The position numbers were made by a program, and so were the translations under genes. The notes below the pieces were generated by a model. That model searched no databases and was not told where the DNA came from. It worked only from the letters and a program-made list of their open reading frames with translations. A DNA stretch of 28,100 nucleotides, taken from assembly GCA_964467705.1 (NCBI GenBank), contig CAYXUZ010000078.1, positions 1 to 28,100 of the forward strand, written 5' to 3'. Source of the DNA: CAADGU01 sp964467705 (GTDB taxonomy: Bacteria > Chloroflexota > Anaerolineae > Promineifilales > Promineifilaceae). Positions 7,816-15,924 of the stretch are shown here, one piece after another (within the stretch, counting starts at the first letter, position 1; each line of letters starts with the position of its first letter).

Positions 7816-10800
7816 TTAAGGCTCTTGTGCCCTATATGCTGTGATAATCTTATTGGGCTGAGCGATGTACAGGTAGCCATCGGCAATACTCAACCATCCC
7901 CCTTTCTCCGTCTGCCACACCACCTCATGTGTTACACGATCTAGTATATAAGTATGTACAGCCGAAGCCACATAGACATACTTATCTGTCACGACGGGTG
8001 CATTGATGAGGTTGCCATCCCCCGCAAAGCCCCATAAGAGTATACCGTCACTGGTTCGCCGTACTTCTAATTCCCCCTCGCGCAAGGCAAACACCTCATT
8101 CTCCACTACAGCCGGTATTATTTTGCTGTAATCCCCAGAAATTTGCCACTGTACCTGGCGAGTATCCAGGTTGATAGCCCTAAGTTGGAGCGTATCCACT
8201 ACGAAAGCAGTATTTATGGCAATGACTGGCGATGTATCCATTGTTTGACGCCAATCCCACCCAACATCTATGCTCCATATTGTAGTGCCAGTGTCAGGAT
8301 CAAGAACAGCAAAAACACCCTCTTTCCAGCCAAATAACCGACCGTGAGCATAAGCAGGCGTCCACTTTTCAGTACTATGATAAGCGTAAAAATCTTGCCA
8401 GAGGTATCCTCCCGTAAAAGCATTGTTGGCTTGTATATCGCCTCCGTCTACCACTGTGTACACCTTATCACCTGCAACAACAGGTGCTAAATGATCTTCC
8501 GGGTTTCCGTTGAACAGTTTTCGCCAATTAATTTCACCACTGTACAAATTTAGTGAAGATAGATAATACTGCTGTTGAAAGAACACATTGCCTTTGGCAA
8601 TGGTGGGGGGATAAACCGAAATGTTACTGGGATATCGCCACAATTCCTGCCCTGTATAGGCATCTAGAGCTATGAGGCCAGCATCACTATTATAAGCATC
8701 ACTAGAAGCGACTAAAACTCCATCGGCAATAGCTATCTGCTCCAATTCTTGAGAATTACCAGCCGTGTAAGGTAGTGTGACTTGCCAGACCTGGGTGTAC
8801 CGAGATGCACCAGGGTCGCCAGATTGGTAGCCAGTGTGGGCGGCGTTTTGGCCCAGGGTGGGCCAGGCTGCTTTGAGTATGCTGTCACTGGTGCTGGTAT
8901 TGTTGGCAATGAGGGGGAGGAAGATGGCGTTATTGTTAATCAGAATGGTTTCGTCGGCTACGGCCGTTGCCCCGCTATCATTTTGCACAACCAACGAATA
9001 ACGCCCCCGCGGTAGCCCATCTGGAATTTGGGTCGTTAACTGAGTGTTGTTGACCCAGGTGACATTATCTAGTGACGTATTCCCTAAAGAGGCTGTTACG
9101 GGCGGAATAAAGTTGTTGCCAGTGATAGTAAGGGTATCACCAGCCTGGGTAAAGGTGGGCGTCACGGCCGTGATCTGCGGTGTGCGCCAGGAGCCAATGG
9201 TGATGTCGTCCAGTAAAGCCGGATTACTGATGCCTGTATAGCTGAAAGTGAGGGTTATGGTTTGTCCGGCATAATCCGTCAAATCGGCCCAGGCATGTTG
9301 CCAATCGGTGGTGGCCGTTGTAGAGGAAAAGAGTGTATCTGTTTGAACATGGGCGGATAAAACGCCGTCAGCCGGTAACTGGTACAGGAATGAAAGTGTA
9401 AGGAGGTGTATACCAGCAGGCACAGGTAAGCTCAAACTCTGGCTAATGCTCATGGCGCTGCCAATACCGGGTAAAGTGACTGCTTGTTGACCGGTATGCG
9501 GTTCGGCCGTAGGCTGTATGCCAGCGTTGTTAGTCACCCAGGGAGCCAGGTCTGGTTGCTCAAAATCGCCATTACTTACCACATTATCTATTGGCGGTAA
9601 AACAGCCAGGAAGGGTGTGTTCGTGGTCTGGGTGGTGGCGGGTAAGTCACCATAGCCGGGACCGGACCATTCGGCCGTATAACTGCCAGAACCGGCCAGA
9701 TAGCCGTGGAAAAGGCCGGGTGTGGTGATGCTGTACACGGCCGTTGGCGACAACGTAATCAGTGCATTTGCCACTGGTACTCCCCGATTATCGGTGAGGG
9801 TATGGGTGATGGCGGTGGTATAGAAGGTCACGGCCGTGTCCGCTTCTGGCCGCCAACTTTCCGTATGCCCAATGTCATCGGTAGCCTGGCTACGGAATTG
9901 ATAGGTATGTCCAACTGTGCCGTTGAAAACGGCTGACGTGCTGGCGACATTATTTCGCCACAGAGTCCAATCGCCATCGCCATCCTTCACATACACGTCA
10001 TAGTTGGCAATGCCTGTGCCTACATCCTGCCCCTGCCATTGCACAGTTGCTTGCGTACCTTGCATGACAGCAGGCAATGGCCTGACGGATGAGGTGGGCA
10101 CGGCCGCATCTGTTATGGTGGAAACGACCGGTGCGTCATCCCAACTCCTCACATTTCCAGCAATGTCAGTTGCGCGACAGCGAAAATCTGCTGCACCCAC
10201 AATCCCCCCTTCATAAGTGGTAGCGCTGGATGTTGAGTTTGTTACCAACTCTGTCCAGTTGCTACCGGCCTTACGAACCTGTACATCATATGACCGAACG
10301 CCTGGAACAGCGTCCTCCGCGGCCATGCTAAAGCTTATTTGGGGCCATCGCTGCTGACTGGCAGCATTAATTGTACAAATACCAGGGGGTACAGCATCTG
10401 TAGAAGCCCAATGGGTTTTCCAGGCACGATTATCTGCGAATAGAGCCTCTTCGAAACCCGAAATGCTTCTTTCTAAGACAATATAACTACTAACCCAATA
10501 ATATTGACCTTGCTGAAGAATCCAGCGGGTTACAGTATAGGCTAGGTATTCACCGTTTGGTGACCAGGTGGGCAACCAGCTATCCTGATAAAACCCATAC
10601 ACTCCCCCCTGTAGCATGAGAGCGCTACTTCCATCAATATTAATTGTCCAGATTTCCAACCAGCCATCGTTGTCTTGATCGTGGGAAAACGCGATTTTGT
10701 CACCTAATGGTGACCAACTTGGATAGAGAGCTGGGGCCGTATTAGGAATACGGTGTGGGTTGGAACCATCAGCATCCATAATCCACAATTCATATGATCC

Positions 10801-11448
10801 CGTGCGTTGTGAGGAGAAGACGATTTGACTGCCGTCTGGTGACCAACTGGGTGCGCCATCGTAACTATCGGTCAGGGTGAGTCGCCGGACATTGCTGCCG
10901 TCGGCGTTCATCACATAAACATCGCTGTTGCCGCTCCGGGTTGATTGAAAAGCGATCAGGCTGTTGTCTGGCGACCAGACGGGTAGTAGATCAGAGGCGG
11001 GGTTATTGGTCAGGCGAGTGGTATAGCTTCCATCAGTTGCTGCTTTGTAGATTTCGTTGTTGCCATCCCGGTTAGAGACAAACAGATAAGCCGTTGTACC
11101 CCGGTTAAAAACAGGCGTACCGTCTGTGGCAGGATGGTTGACTAGCTGCGTGAGGTTAGTATCATCTGGTCGGATTGAATAGATATTCCAGTTGTTATCA
11201 CGATACGTTTCAAAAATCAGTTTTGTCCAATTAACGGGCAGATCTTGAGGCACAGAAGTAAAAGGTGACGTTTCTGGAAGTGGATCGGTCGGGAGATAAT
11301 AAGAGTCTGGCCCCGATTCTACCACCTGGATGGCAAATTCCAGCGGTCGAGGTGGCGCTTCCTGAGCTTGCAGCCAGTTGGCGGCAACAAACAAGATCAA
11401 ACATATACCTGACAAAGTCAGGATTCTCATTATTTGACGAAATGACAT
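7816..11448 (-). CDS. Secreted multidomain protein with TolB-like and PQQ-like beta-propellers
   Basis: A 1210-residue exported protein of unknown specific role. In order: a signal peptide (1-29, ending ANWLQAQ); TolB/PD40-type propeller repeats (about 75-335) with units like WSPDGSQIVFSSQRTGSYEL and DGSN turns; two fibronectin-III-like modules (about 365-530) sharing YDVxVxxGxxWT and FRxxATDxxGxxxxW; a carboxypeptidase-regulatory-like module (about 540-610); a jelly-roll-like module starting SNGDFEQPDLAPW; an IPT/TIG domain (about 765-845, TPTFTQAGDTLTITGNNF); the motif IFLPLIANN; and a C-terminal PQQ-type propeller (856-1210) with GLIALDAYTGQELWRY-type blades. The ATG at 11448 is chosen because GGAGG (11456-11460) sits seven bases upstream. 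No anchor is visible, so it may be released or held on the envelope by other proteins. ACGGCCGT is absent from the first propeller. Confidence 0.82.
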   Translation of the reverse strand: MSFRQIMRILTLSGICLILFVAANWLQAQEAPPRPLEFAIQVVESGPDSYYLPTDPLPETSPFTSVPQDLPVNWTKLIFETYRDNNWNIYSIRPDDTNLTQLVNHPATDGTPVFNRGTTAYLFVSNRDGNNEIYKAATDGSYTTRLTNNPASDLLPVWSPDNSLIAFQSTRSGNSDVYVMNADGSNVRRLTLTDSYDGAPSWSPDGSQIVFSSQRTGSYELWIMDADGSNPHRIPNTAPALYPSWSPLGDKIAFSHDQDNDGWLEIWTINIDGSSALMLQGGVYGFYQDSWLPTWSPNGEYLAYTVTRWILQQGQYYWVSSYIVLERSISGFEEALFADNRAWKTHWASTDAVPPGICTINAASQQRWPQISFSMAAEDAVPGVRSYDVQVRKAGSNWTELVTNSTSSATTYEGGIVGAADFRCRATDIAGNVRSWDDAPVVSTITDAAVPTSSVRPLPAVMQGTQATVQWQGQDVGTGIANYDVYVKDGDGDWTLWRNNVASTSAVFNGTVGHTYQFRSQATDDIGHTESWRPEADTAVTFYTTAITHTLTDNRGVPVANALITLSPTAVYSITTPGLFHGYLAGSGSYTAEWSGPGYGDLPATTQTTNTPFLAVLPPIDNVVSNGDFEQPDLAPWVTNNAGIQPTAEPHTGQQAVTLPGIGSAMSISQSLSLPVPAGIHLLTLSFLYQLPADGVLSAHVQTDTLFSSTTATTDWQHAWADLTDYAGQTITLTFSYTGISNPALLDDITIGSWRTPQITAVTPTFTQAGDTLTITGNNFIPPVTASLGNTSLDNVTWVNNTQLTTQIPDGLPRGRYSLVVQNDSGATAVADETILINNNAIFLPLIANNTSTSDSILKAAWPTLGQNAAHTGYQSGDPGASRYTQVWQVTLPYTAGNSQELEQIAIADGVLVASSDAYNSDAGLIALDAYTGQELWRYPSNISVYPPTIAKGNVFFQQQYYLSSLNLYSGEINWRKLFNGNPEDHLAPVVAGDKVYTVVDGGDIQANNAFTGGYLWQDFYAYHSTEKWTPAYAHGRLFGWKEGVFAVLDPDTGTTIWSIDVGWDWRQTMDTSPVIAINTAFVVDTLQLRAINLDTRQVQWQISGDYSKIIPAVVENEVFALREGELEVRRTSDGILLWGFAGDGNLINAPVVTDKYVYVASAVHTYILDRVTHEVVWQTEKGGWLSIADGYLYIAQPNKIITAYRAQEP

Positions 11449-11577
11449 GATATTTCCTCCTTGTGGAAACATTGGCACTGACTCTATGTAATTGATAAAT
11501 GTGTGGGATACGGCCGTTCCCCATAGCGAAATGGCTTACCCCTGAGCAGAGACGCAAACTGGATTCTTAGTTTTCGT

Positions 11578-11597
11578 AATCAGGCAATTTCCTGATT
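11578..11597 (-). terminator. Small hairpin at the end of rsfS
   Basis: AATCAGG and CCTGATT pair around a six-base loop and overlap the rsfS stop codon. No clean T-run follows on the minus strand, so this is at best a weak terminator or a processing hairpin. Confidence 0.3.
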
Positions 11598-11946
11598 ATT
11601 GCATTTGCAGCACGACGTGGGCACTGTTCCACAGCCCTTCCAGGTCATAATATTCACGCTGTTCGGCCATAAAAACGTGGACAATCACGTCGCCAAAATC
11701 TACCAGCACCCACCCGGTTTCTGGTTCCCCTTCTATCGTTACGGGGTAGACACGGCCGTCATGTTTGGCGTCATAAGCAATACTCTGGGCAATTGCCTTC
11801 AGTTGTCGGTCATTATCCCCACTGCAAATGAGAAAGTAGTCGGCAAAAATGCTTTGCTCCCGCAAATCAAGCAGTGTAATGTCTGCCCCCTTCTTCTCCA
11901 AAATTGAATCTACCAACAGATGCGCTAATTCTAAACTATCCAGAAT
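11596..11946 (-). CDS. rsfS: Ribosomal silencing factor RsfS (Iojap family), apparent AUU start
   Basis: RsfS binds ribosomal protein uL14 on the free 50S subunit and blocks joining with 30S, shutting down translation when nutrients are short. The family core is clear: GADITLLDL, the FADYFLICSGDNDRQLKAIA segment, and WVLVDFGDVIVHVF followed by REYYDLEGLW. The only common start codon in frame is a TTG at 11916, which would cut away the first helix (LDSLELAHLLVDS) that the family normally has. Upstream in the same frame there is no ATG, GTG or TTG before a stop. There is an ATT (11944-11946) with a strong GGAGGT five bases upstream, and a CTG right after it. I place the start at the ATT, giving 116 residues; CTG at 11943 is the alternative. 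The divergent neighbour is the solute-binding/VWA gene. Confidence 0.9.
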   Translation of the reverse strand: MLDSLELAHLLVDSILEKKGADITLLDLREQSIFADYFLICSGDNDRQLKAIAQSIAYDAKHDGRVYPVTIEGEPETGWVLVDFGDVIVHVFMAEQREYYDLEGLWNSAHVVLQMQ

Positions 11947-11951
11947 GTTGT

Positions 11952-11957
11952 ACCTCC
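11952..11957 (-). promoter_or_regulatory. Strong Shine-Dalgarno of rsfS that decides the start
   Basis: GGAGGT on the minus strand lies five bases before ATT (11944-11946) and eight before CTG (11941-11943). It is about 35 bases before the in-frame TTG at 11916, too far to serve it. An out-of-frame ATG overlapping this site opens only a seven-codon reading frame. Confidence 0.7.
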
Positions 11958-12090
11958 ATATTTGATTAAAAGATGCCAGATTCTAACATGGACGGCGGAG
12001 GCATGACAAGACGTTTGCATCTGCCCAAAGGTGAGCCTAAACTTCTTGTATCACGTATCAAGTGTCATCTACTTTTAACAAGGAGCACAT

Positions 12091-13854
12091 ATGGATCGCA
12101 CACGTATTATTTTTGTGGTGATTGTCGTGGTAGCGCTGTGCATTGTAGGTATTATGGTCGGCGTTCAGGTGATTGGCAACCTGGTGGAAAGTGTGGCCGA
12201 CTCAGGCGCCGACGCTGACAGCAGCGAGCCACAGGTGGAAGTGCCATCGGGTGGTGTCTTGGTGACGGTGGAATCATCCAACACCAAAGAAGCCTGGATG
12301 AATCAGATGGAAGCCGAATTTAACGCCGCCGGATTAGAGACGAGCAACGGCCGTCCTATCGTCGTCGAAGTCACCCATGGCACATCCGGCGGGGCTATGG
12401 ACGCCATTTTAGGTGGTTCCATGCAGCCCATCGCCTGGAGTCCGGGTGACCAATCCTGGGTGGAGCAGGCCAATGCCGCCTGGCAGCAGCAGTACAACCG
12501 ACCCTTAGCCAGTGAAGCCTGTCCACCGACAGTCTACGCGCCGCTGGGCTTTGCCATGTGGCAGCCGATGGCGGAAACATTAGGTTGGCCGGATGAGCCG
12601 ATTGGCTGGGATACGATTGTGGCGCTGGCAGAAGATCCAAACGGTTGGGCTAGTTACGGCCGTCCTGAATGGGGGCAGTTCCGTTTTGGGCATACCCATC
12701 CCGCCTATGCCAACTCCGGATTGCTGTCTATGGCCAGTTTTGTTTACGGTGTGGCCGGCAAGACCGACACGCTGACGGCCGCCGATGTGTATGCGCCGGA
12801 AGTGGAAGAAGCGATGCGGGCTTTAGAGCAGGTAACGAGCAAGTACGGCCGTCAGGCCCCCGCCATTCTCGACGCCATGGCCCGGCAAGGCCCCAGCTAT
12901 CTGCATGCCGCCGCTGTGCCGGAAGCCGAAGTGGTGCGCTTCAACATCGAACGTGGCGATGAACTCGCTTTTCCACTGGCTTTTATCTTCCCGGCGGGCG
13001 GCACCATTTGGGCTGACCAGCCCTATTGTGTGCTGGATAATGCTGATTGGGTTGATGCCGAGGAAGCAGAAGCGGCCGAAATTTTCCGCGATTTCATCCT
13101 GGCACGTGAGCAGCAAGAGAAGGCGATTGAGAATTTTCTACGGCCGTTAGACCTCAATATCCCCCTCCGCGATCCCCTGACCATGGCCAATGGCACCGAT
13201 CCCAACGTTACCCCACAAACAGTGGCCTCGCTGCCCAGCCCCAACGCCGAAGTGAGCAATGCTGTGATTGATCTTTTCAACATTACCAAACGCAAAGCAA
13301 CGATGCTGCTGGTGCTGGATGTGTCTGGCAGTATGGAGGGCGACCGCATCAATACCGCCCGCACTGCCACCATTGAATTCCTCAACCGGCTGGACGCCAA
13401 TGACGAAGTTGGGTTGATAGTTTTTAGCGATGATGTAACCACATTGTCCGAACCGGCGCGGGTAGGAGATGTGGTGGAAGGGTTGTCGCAGCGGGTCAGT
13501 GGTCTCATTGCGAATGGCAACACCGCCCTGTATGAAGCTGTCTGCGACGCCGCCAACCAGATGGCCGTGCTGCGTGAAGAAGATGAAGCGGCCAGTGAAT
13601 CGCGGCTGTATGGCATTATCCTGCTTTCCGATGGGGAAGATACCGTGGGAGACGTAACCGAGAATCAGATGTTTGCCACTTGCCTGCCCACCAATGCTGA
13701 GGCCGATGGCTTTCGCATCTATCCCATCGCCTTTGGTGATGCGGCCGACACATCTATCTTGCAGCGCATGGCTAATGTAACTGGCGGTCGTATGTTCACG
13801 GCCGATCCCAACTCTGTCAGCAACGTCTATATCTCCATTTCCGCCGAACAGTAA
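12091..13854 (+). CDS. Membrane-anchored solute-binding-like protein fused to a VWA domain
   Basis: A 587-residue surface protein. Residues 6-30 form an N-terminal membrane anchor (IIFVVIVVVALCIVGIMVGV). Residues about 55-370 look like a periplasmic/extracellular solute-binding fold: VLVTVESSNTKEAWMNQMEA near the start, then WSPGDQSW and HPAYANSGLLSMASF. Residues about 400-587 are a von Willebrand factor A domain with a complete metal-ion adhesion site: DVSGSM (D410, S412, S414), T478 in GNTALYE and D514 in LLSDGED. The fusion suggests that ligand capture is linked to a metal-dependent protein-binding module. The ligand is unknown. No ABC permease or ATPase gene lies nearby, so I do not call it a transporter part. 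AAGGAG at 12080-12085 supports the start. Confidence 0.85.
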   Translation: MDRTRIIFVVIVVVALCIVGIMVGVQVIGNLVESVADSGADADSSEPQVEVPSGGVLVTVESSNTKEAWMNQMEAEFNAAGLETSNGRPIVVEVTHGTSGGAMDAILGGSMQPIAWSPGDQSWVEQANAAWQQQYNRPLASEACPPTVYAPLGFAMWQPMAETLGWPDEPIGWDTIVALAEDPNGWASYGRPEWGQFRFGHTHPAYANSGLLSMASFVYGVAGKTDTLTAADVYAPEVEEAMRALEQVTSKYGRQAPAILDAMARQGPSYLHAAAVPEAEVVRFNIERGDELAFPLAFIFPAGGTIWADQPYCVLDNADWVDAEEAEAAEIFRDFILAREQQEKAIENFLRPLDLNIPLRDPLTMANGTDPNVTPQTVASLPSPNAEVSNAVIDLFNITKRKATMLLVLDVSGSMEGDRINTARTATIEFLNRLDANDEVGLIVFSDDVTTLSEPARVGDVVEGLSQRVSGLIANGNTALYEAVCDAANQMAVLREEDEAASESRLYGIILLSDGEDTVGDVTENQMFATCLPTNAEADGFRIYPIAFGDAADTSILQRMANVTGGRMFTADPNSVSNVYISISAEQ

Positions 13855-13861
13855 TCCCCTA

Positions 13862-13899
13862 ATGAGAGATTGGAGATAGACCTGTCTCCAATCTCTCAT
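13862..13899 (+). terminator. 15-bp stem hairpin after the VWA gene
   Basis: ATGAGAGATTGGAGA (13862-13876) pairs perfectly with 13885-13899 around an eight-base loop. Only a weak pyrimidine-rich tract follows. It probably ends or stabilises the VWA transcript. The GAGATTGGAGA wording resembles the GAGACTGAGAGATTAGGAG text at 17420-17439, so it may belong to a dispersed intergenic repeat. Confidence 0.55.
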
Positions 13900-13920
13900 C
13901 TTCTATTCCCTTTTGACCAC

Positions 13921-13969
13921 TTGCAATTGTCCCCTACTTCGGTTAAACTGACATTTAGACGTATCTAAA
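13921..13969 (+). promoter_or_regulatory. Promoter and candidate metal-regulator operator of the iron operon
   Basis: TTTAGA-CGTA-TCTAAA (13954-13969) is a perfect inverted repeat 15 bases before the regulator's ATG and just upstream of its GGAGG (13976-13980). A modest promoter pair (TTGCAA 13921-13926, 17-base spacer, TAAACT 13944-13949) places the repeat at the expected transcription start. DtxR/MntR regulators bind AT-rich palindromes in such positions, so autoregulation of the iron operon is a reasonable inference. The match to a specific known box is not claimed. Confidence 0.55.
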
Positions 13970-13984
13970 ATTTTCGGAGGAACT

Positions 13985-15010
13985 ATGTACAACCCTTTGA
14001 CTGCTTTACTCATTGGCACGGCCGTCCTCGCCGTCCTGCTCCTCTTATTCATACCAGAACACGGGCTGGTTTGGCGCTGGCAGCAGACCCGCCGCCTGTC
14101 GCAGCGTGTGTTGACCGAAGATGCGCTCAAGTTCATTCACAAAGCCGAGATGCGCGGTGAAAAGCCAACCCTGGCGGCCATTGCCGGGACGTTGCGCATT
14201 AATCAGAACGACACGGCCGTCCTCCTCACCCACATGCAAACCGAACAACTGCTGACCATGCAAGAGGGGCAGATTCAACTGACCCCGCCGGGCCGGGAGG
14301 CGGCTCTGCACATTATCCGCGCCCACCGGCTGTGGGAACGCCACCTGGCCGAAGAAACCGGGTATGACGAAGTGGAGTGGCACGGCCGTGCCGAGCAAAT
14401 TGAACACCAGCTATCCCCCGCCGAGGTGGATGCGCTGGCCGAACGGCTGGGCCACCCCACCCATGACCCGCACGGCGACCCGATTCCCAGTGCTTCCGGG
14501 CAAATGATATCGCACGGCGGCATCGCGTTGACGCAGTTGCCGCTGGACAAACCGGCCCGTATCGTCCATCTGGAAGATGAGCCGGAACTGGTCTACGCTC
14601 AACTGGCAGCCGAAGGGCTGCATCCGGGCATGACGGTGCGGGTGATGGAAGCCTCGTCGGAGCGCATTCGTTTTTGGGCGAATGGCAACGAACACCGGCT
14701 GGCCCCCATCCTGGCGGCGAATGTGTCGGTGGTGGAAGTGGAAACGGCCGTAGTGCCCGAACCGGCCCCCATTGGTGAACCACTCACCGCCCTGAAACCG
14801 GGTGAAATGGGTGAAGTCGTCGCCATTTCACCCACCTGCCGCGGCGCGGAACGTCGCCGTTTTATGGATTTAGGCATCCTGCGCGGCGCAAAAATCACCG
14901 CCGGCTTTCGCAGCCCCAGCGGCGACCCCGTCGCTTACCAGATTCGCGGCGCGACCATCGCCCTGCGGCGGGAACAGGCTGCTCTAATTTCAGTGAATCG
15001 TGTTTCGTAG
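13985..15010 (+). CDS. Membrane-tethered DtxR/MntR-like regulator with two FeoA-like domains
   Basis: A 341-residue predicted metal-responsive repressor. In order: a transmembrane helix (about 5-23) followed by a basic RWQQTRRLSQR stretch that would face the cytoplasm; a winged helix (about 44-105, with LTPPGREAALHIIRAHRLWERHLAEETG); the iron-dependent-repressor dimerisation domain ending in LGHPTHDPHGDPIP; then two SH3-like FeoA domains (about 184-253 and 266-340). By alignment with the family, metal ligands include H114, E118, H133, E137, E140 and H141. E137 replaces DtxR Cys102, as in MntR. It is the first gene of an operon with the two FeoB genes, with GGAGG four bases before the ATG. The membrane anchor and the second FeoA domain are unusual. 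I infer that it senses Fe(II) or Mn(II) near the transporter and controls this operon. Confidence 0.85.
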   Translation: MYNPLTALLIGTAVLAVLLLLFIPEHGLVWRWQQTRRLSQRVLTEDALKFIHKAEMRGEKPTLAAIAGTLRINQNDTAVLLTHMQTEQLLTMQEGQIQLTPPGREAALHIIRAHRLWERHLAEETGYDEVEWHGRAEQIEHQLSPAEVDALAERLGHPTHDPHGDPIPSASGQMISHGGIALTQLPLDKPARIVHLEDEPELVYAQLAAEGLHPGMTVRVMEASSERIRFWANGNEHRLAPILAANVSVVEVETAVVPEPAPIGEPLTALKPGEMGEVVAISPTCRGAERRRFMDLGILRGAKITAGFRSPSGDPVAYQIRGATIALRREQAALISVNRVS

Positions 15011-15021
15011 ATCGTTTAGTT

Positions 15022-15080
15022 ATCAAAGATTACGCAGATTTCACAGATAAGAAATCTGTGTAATCTGCGCAATCTTTGAT
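15022..15080 (+). repeat. Long imperfect inverted repeat between the regulator and feoB
   Basis: ATCAAAGATT, CGCAGATT and CACAGAT (15022-15048) pair with 15054-15080, giving a 27-position stem with two mismatches and a five-base loop. The TTACGCAGATTTCACAGAT wording resembles dispersed intergenic repeats I recall from several bacterial groups. Inside this operon it could act as an attenuator or an RNA-stability element that sets regulator and transporter levels apart. It ends 19 bases before the feoB ATG. Confidence 0.7.
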
Positions 15081-15099
15081 TATTTTCAGGATGTCAATT

Positions 15100-15924
15100 A
15101 TGCAAAATCAACACACCCCCGACGGCTGCGCCACCTGCCCCATTCACAATGCCGGGAATTTGAAAAAACTGGGTATTGATATGACGGAATGGGATTATGT
15201 GGTGGCGCTGGCCGGGAATCCAAATACCGGCAAAAGCACTGTATTTAATGCCCTGACCGGGCTGCGCCAGCACACCGGCAACTGGCCCGGCAAGACCGTT
15301 ACCCGCGCTGAAGGTGGCTTCAGCTACGCGGACGCCCGCTATAAACTGGTTGACTTGCCCGGCACCTATTCGCTGCTTTCTACCAGCCTGGATGAAGAAG
15401 TGGCGCGGGATTTTATTCTCTTCGGCCAGCCGGACGTGACTATCATTGTGCTGGATGCTACCCGGCTAGAACGTAACCTGAATCTGGCGCTGCAAGTGCT
15501 GGAAATTACCGACCGGGCGGTGGCCTGCCTGAACCTGATGGACGAGGCCAAACGGCATGGTCTGGTAGTGGATGACCGGAGATTGGCGCGGGATTTGGGT
15601 ATTCCGGTGGTGCCGACGGCCGCACGGTACGGCCGTGGCCTGCCCGAACTGCTGCAAGCTATCCATGAAGTGGCGACGGGCACGGCCGTGTGCAAACCAT
15701 ACCGCATGAAAAGTGAATCATCAGCCGTGCAGAAGGCGATTACCCAGTTGGTACAGCAGTTACAGACCGCATTTCCCGGCCTGCCCAATGCCCGTTGGGT
15801 GGCCTTGCGGCTGCTGGATGGCGACCAGAGCATTATCCGTGCCGTGCGCAACGGTGAACTGGGCCGTTTGAATGTACCCGCACCGCAGCAAAATAACCGT
15901 ATTGAATTGGAGGTACTGGCATGA
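15100..15924 (+). CDS. feoB: FeoB N-terminal half: GTPase and GDI-like domains, separate protein
   Basis: The cytoplasmic G-protein part of the ferrous iron transporter FeoB, encoded on its own (274 residues). The motifs are G1 GNPNTGKS (39-46), a switch I region HTGNWPGKTV, G3 DLPG (85-88), G4 NLMD (145-148) and G5 TAA (173-175). The GDI-like helical part follows and the protein ends before the first membrane helix. An N-terminal C10-A-T-C13 pair may bind metal. Two earlier in-frame starts exist (TTG 15076, ATG 15091); the ATG at 15100 has AGGA eight bases upstream. The stop overlaps the start of the membrane half (ATGA, 15921-15924), implying translational coupling and equal dosage. Confidence 0.93.
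   Translation: MQNQHTPDGCATCPIHNAGNLKKLGIDMTEWDYVVALAGNPNTGKSTVFNALTGLRQHTGNWPGKTVTRAEGGFSYADARYKLVDLPGTYSLLSTSLDEEVARDFILFGQPDVTIIVLDATRLERNLNLALQVLEITDRAVACLNLMDEAKRHGLVVDDRRLARDLGIPVVPTAARYGRGLPELLQAIHEVATGTAVCKPYRMKSESSAVQKAITQLVQQLQTAFPGLPNARWVALRLLDGDQSIIRAVRNGELGRLNVPAPQQNNRIELEVLA

Noticed and set aside
13757..13854. ABC transporter operon around the solute-binding/VWA gene
   Set aside because: No permease or ATPase gene is adjacent; the next gene belongs to the iron operon.
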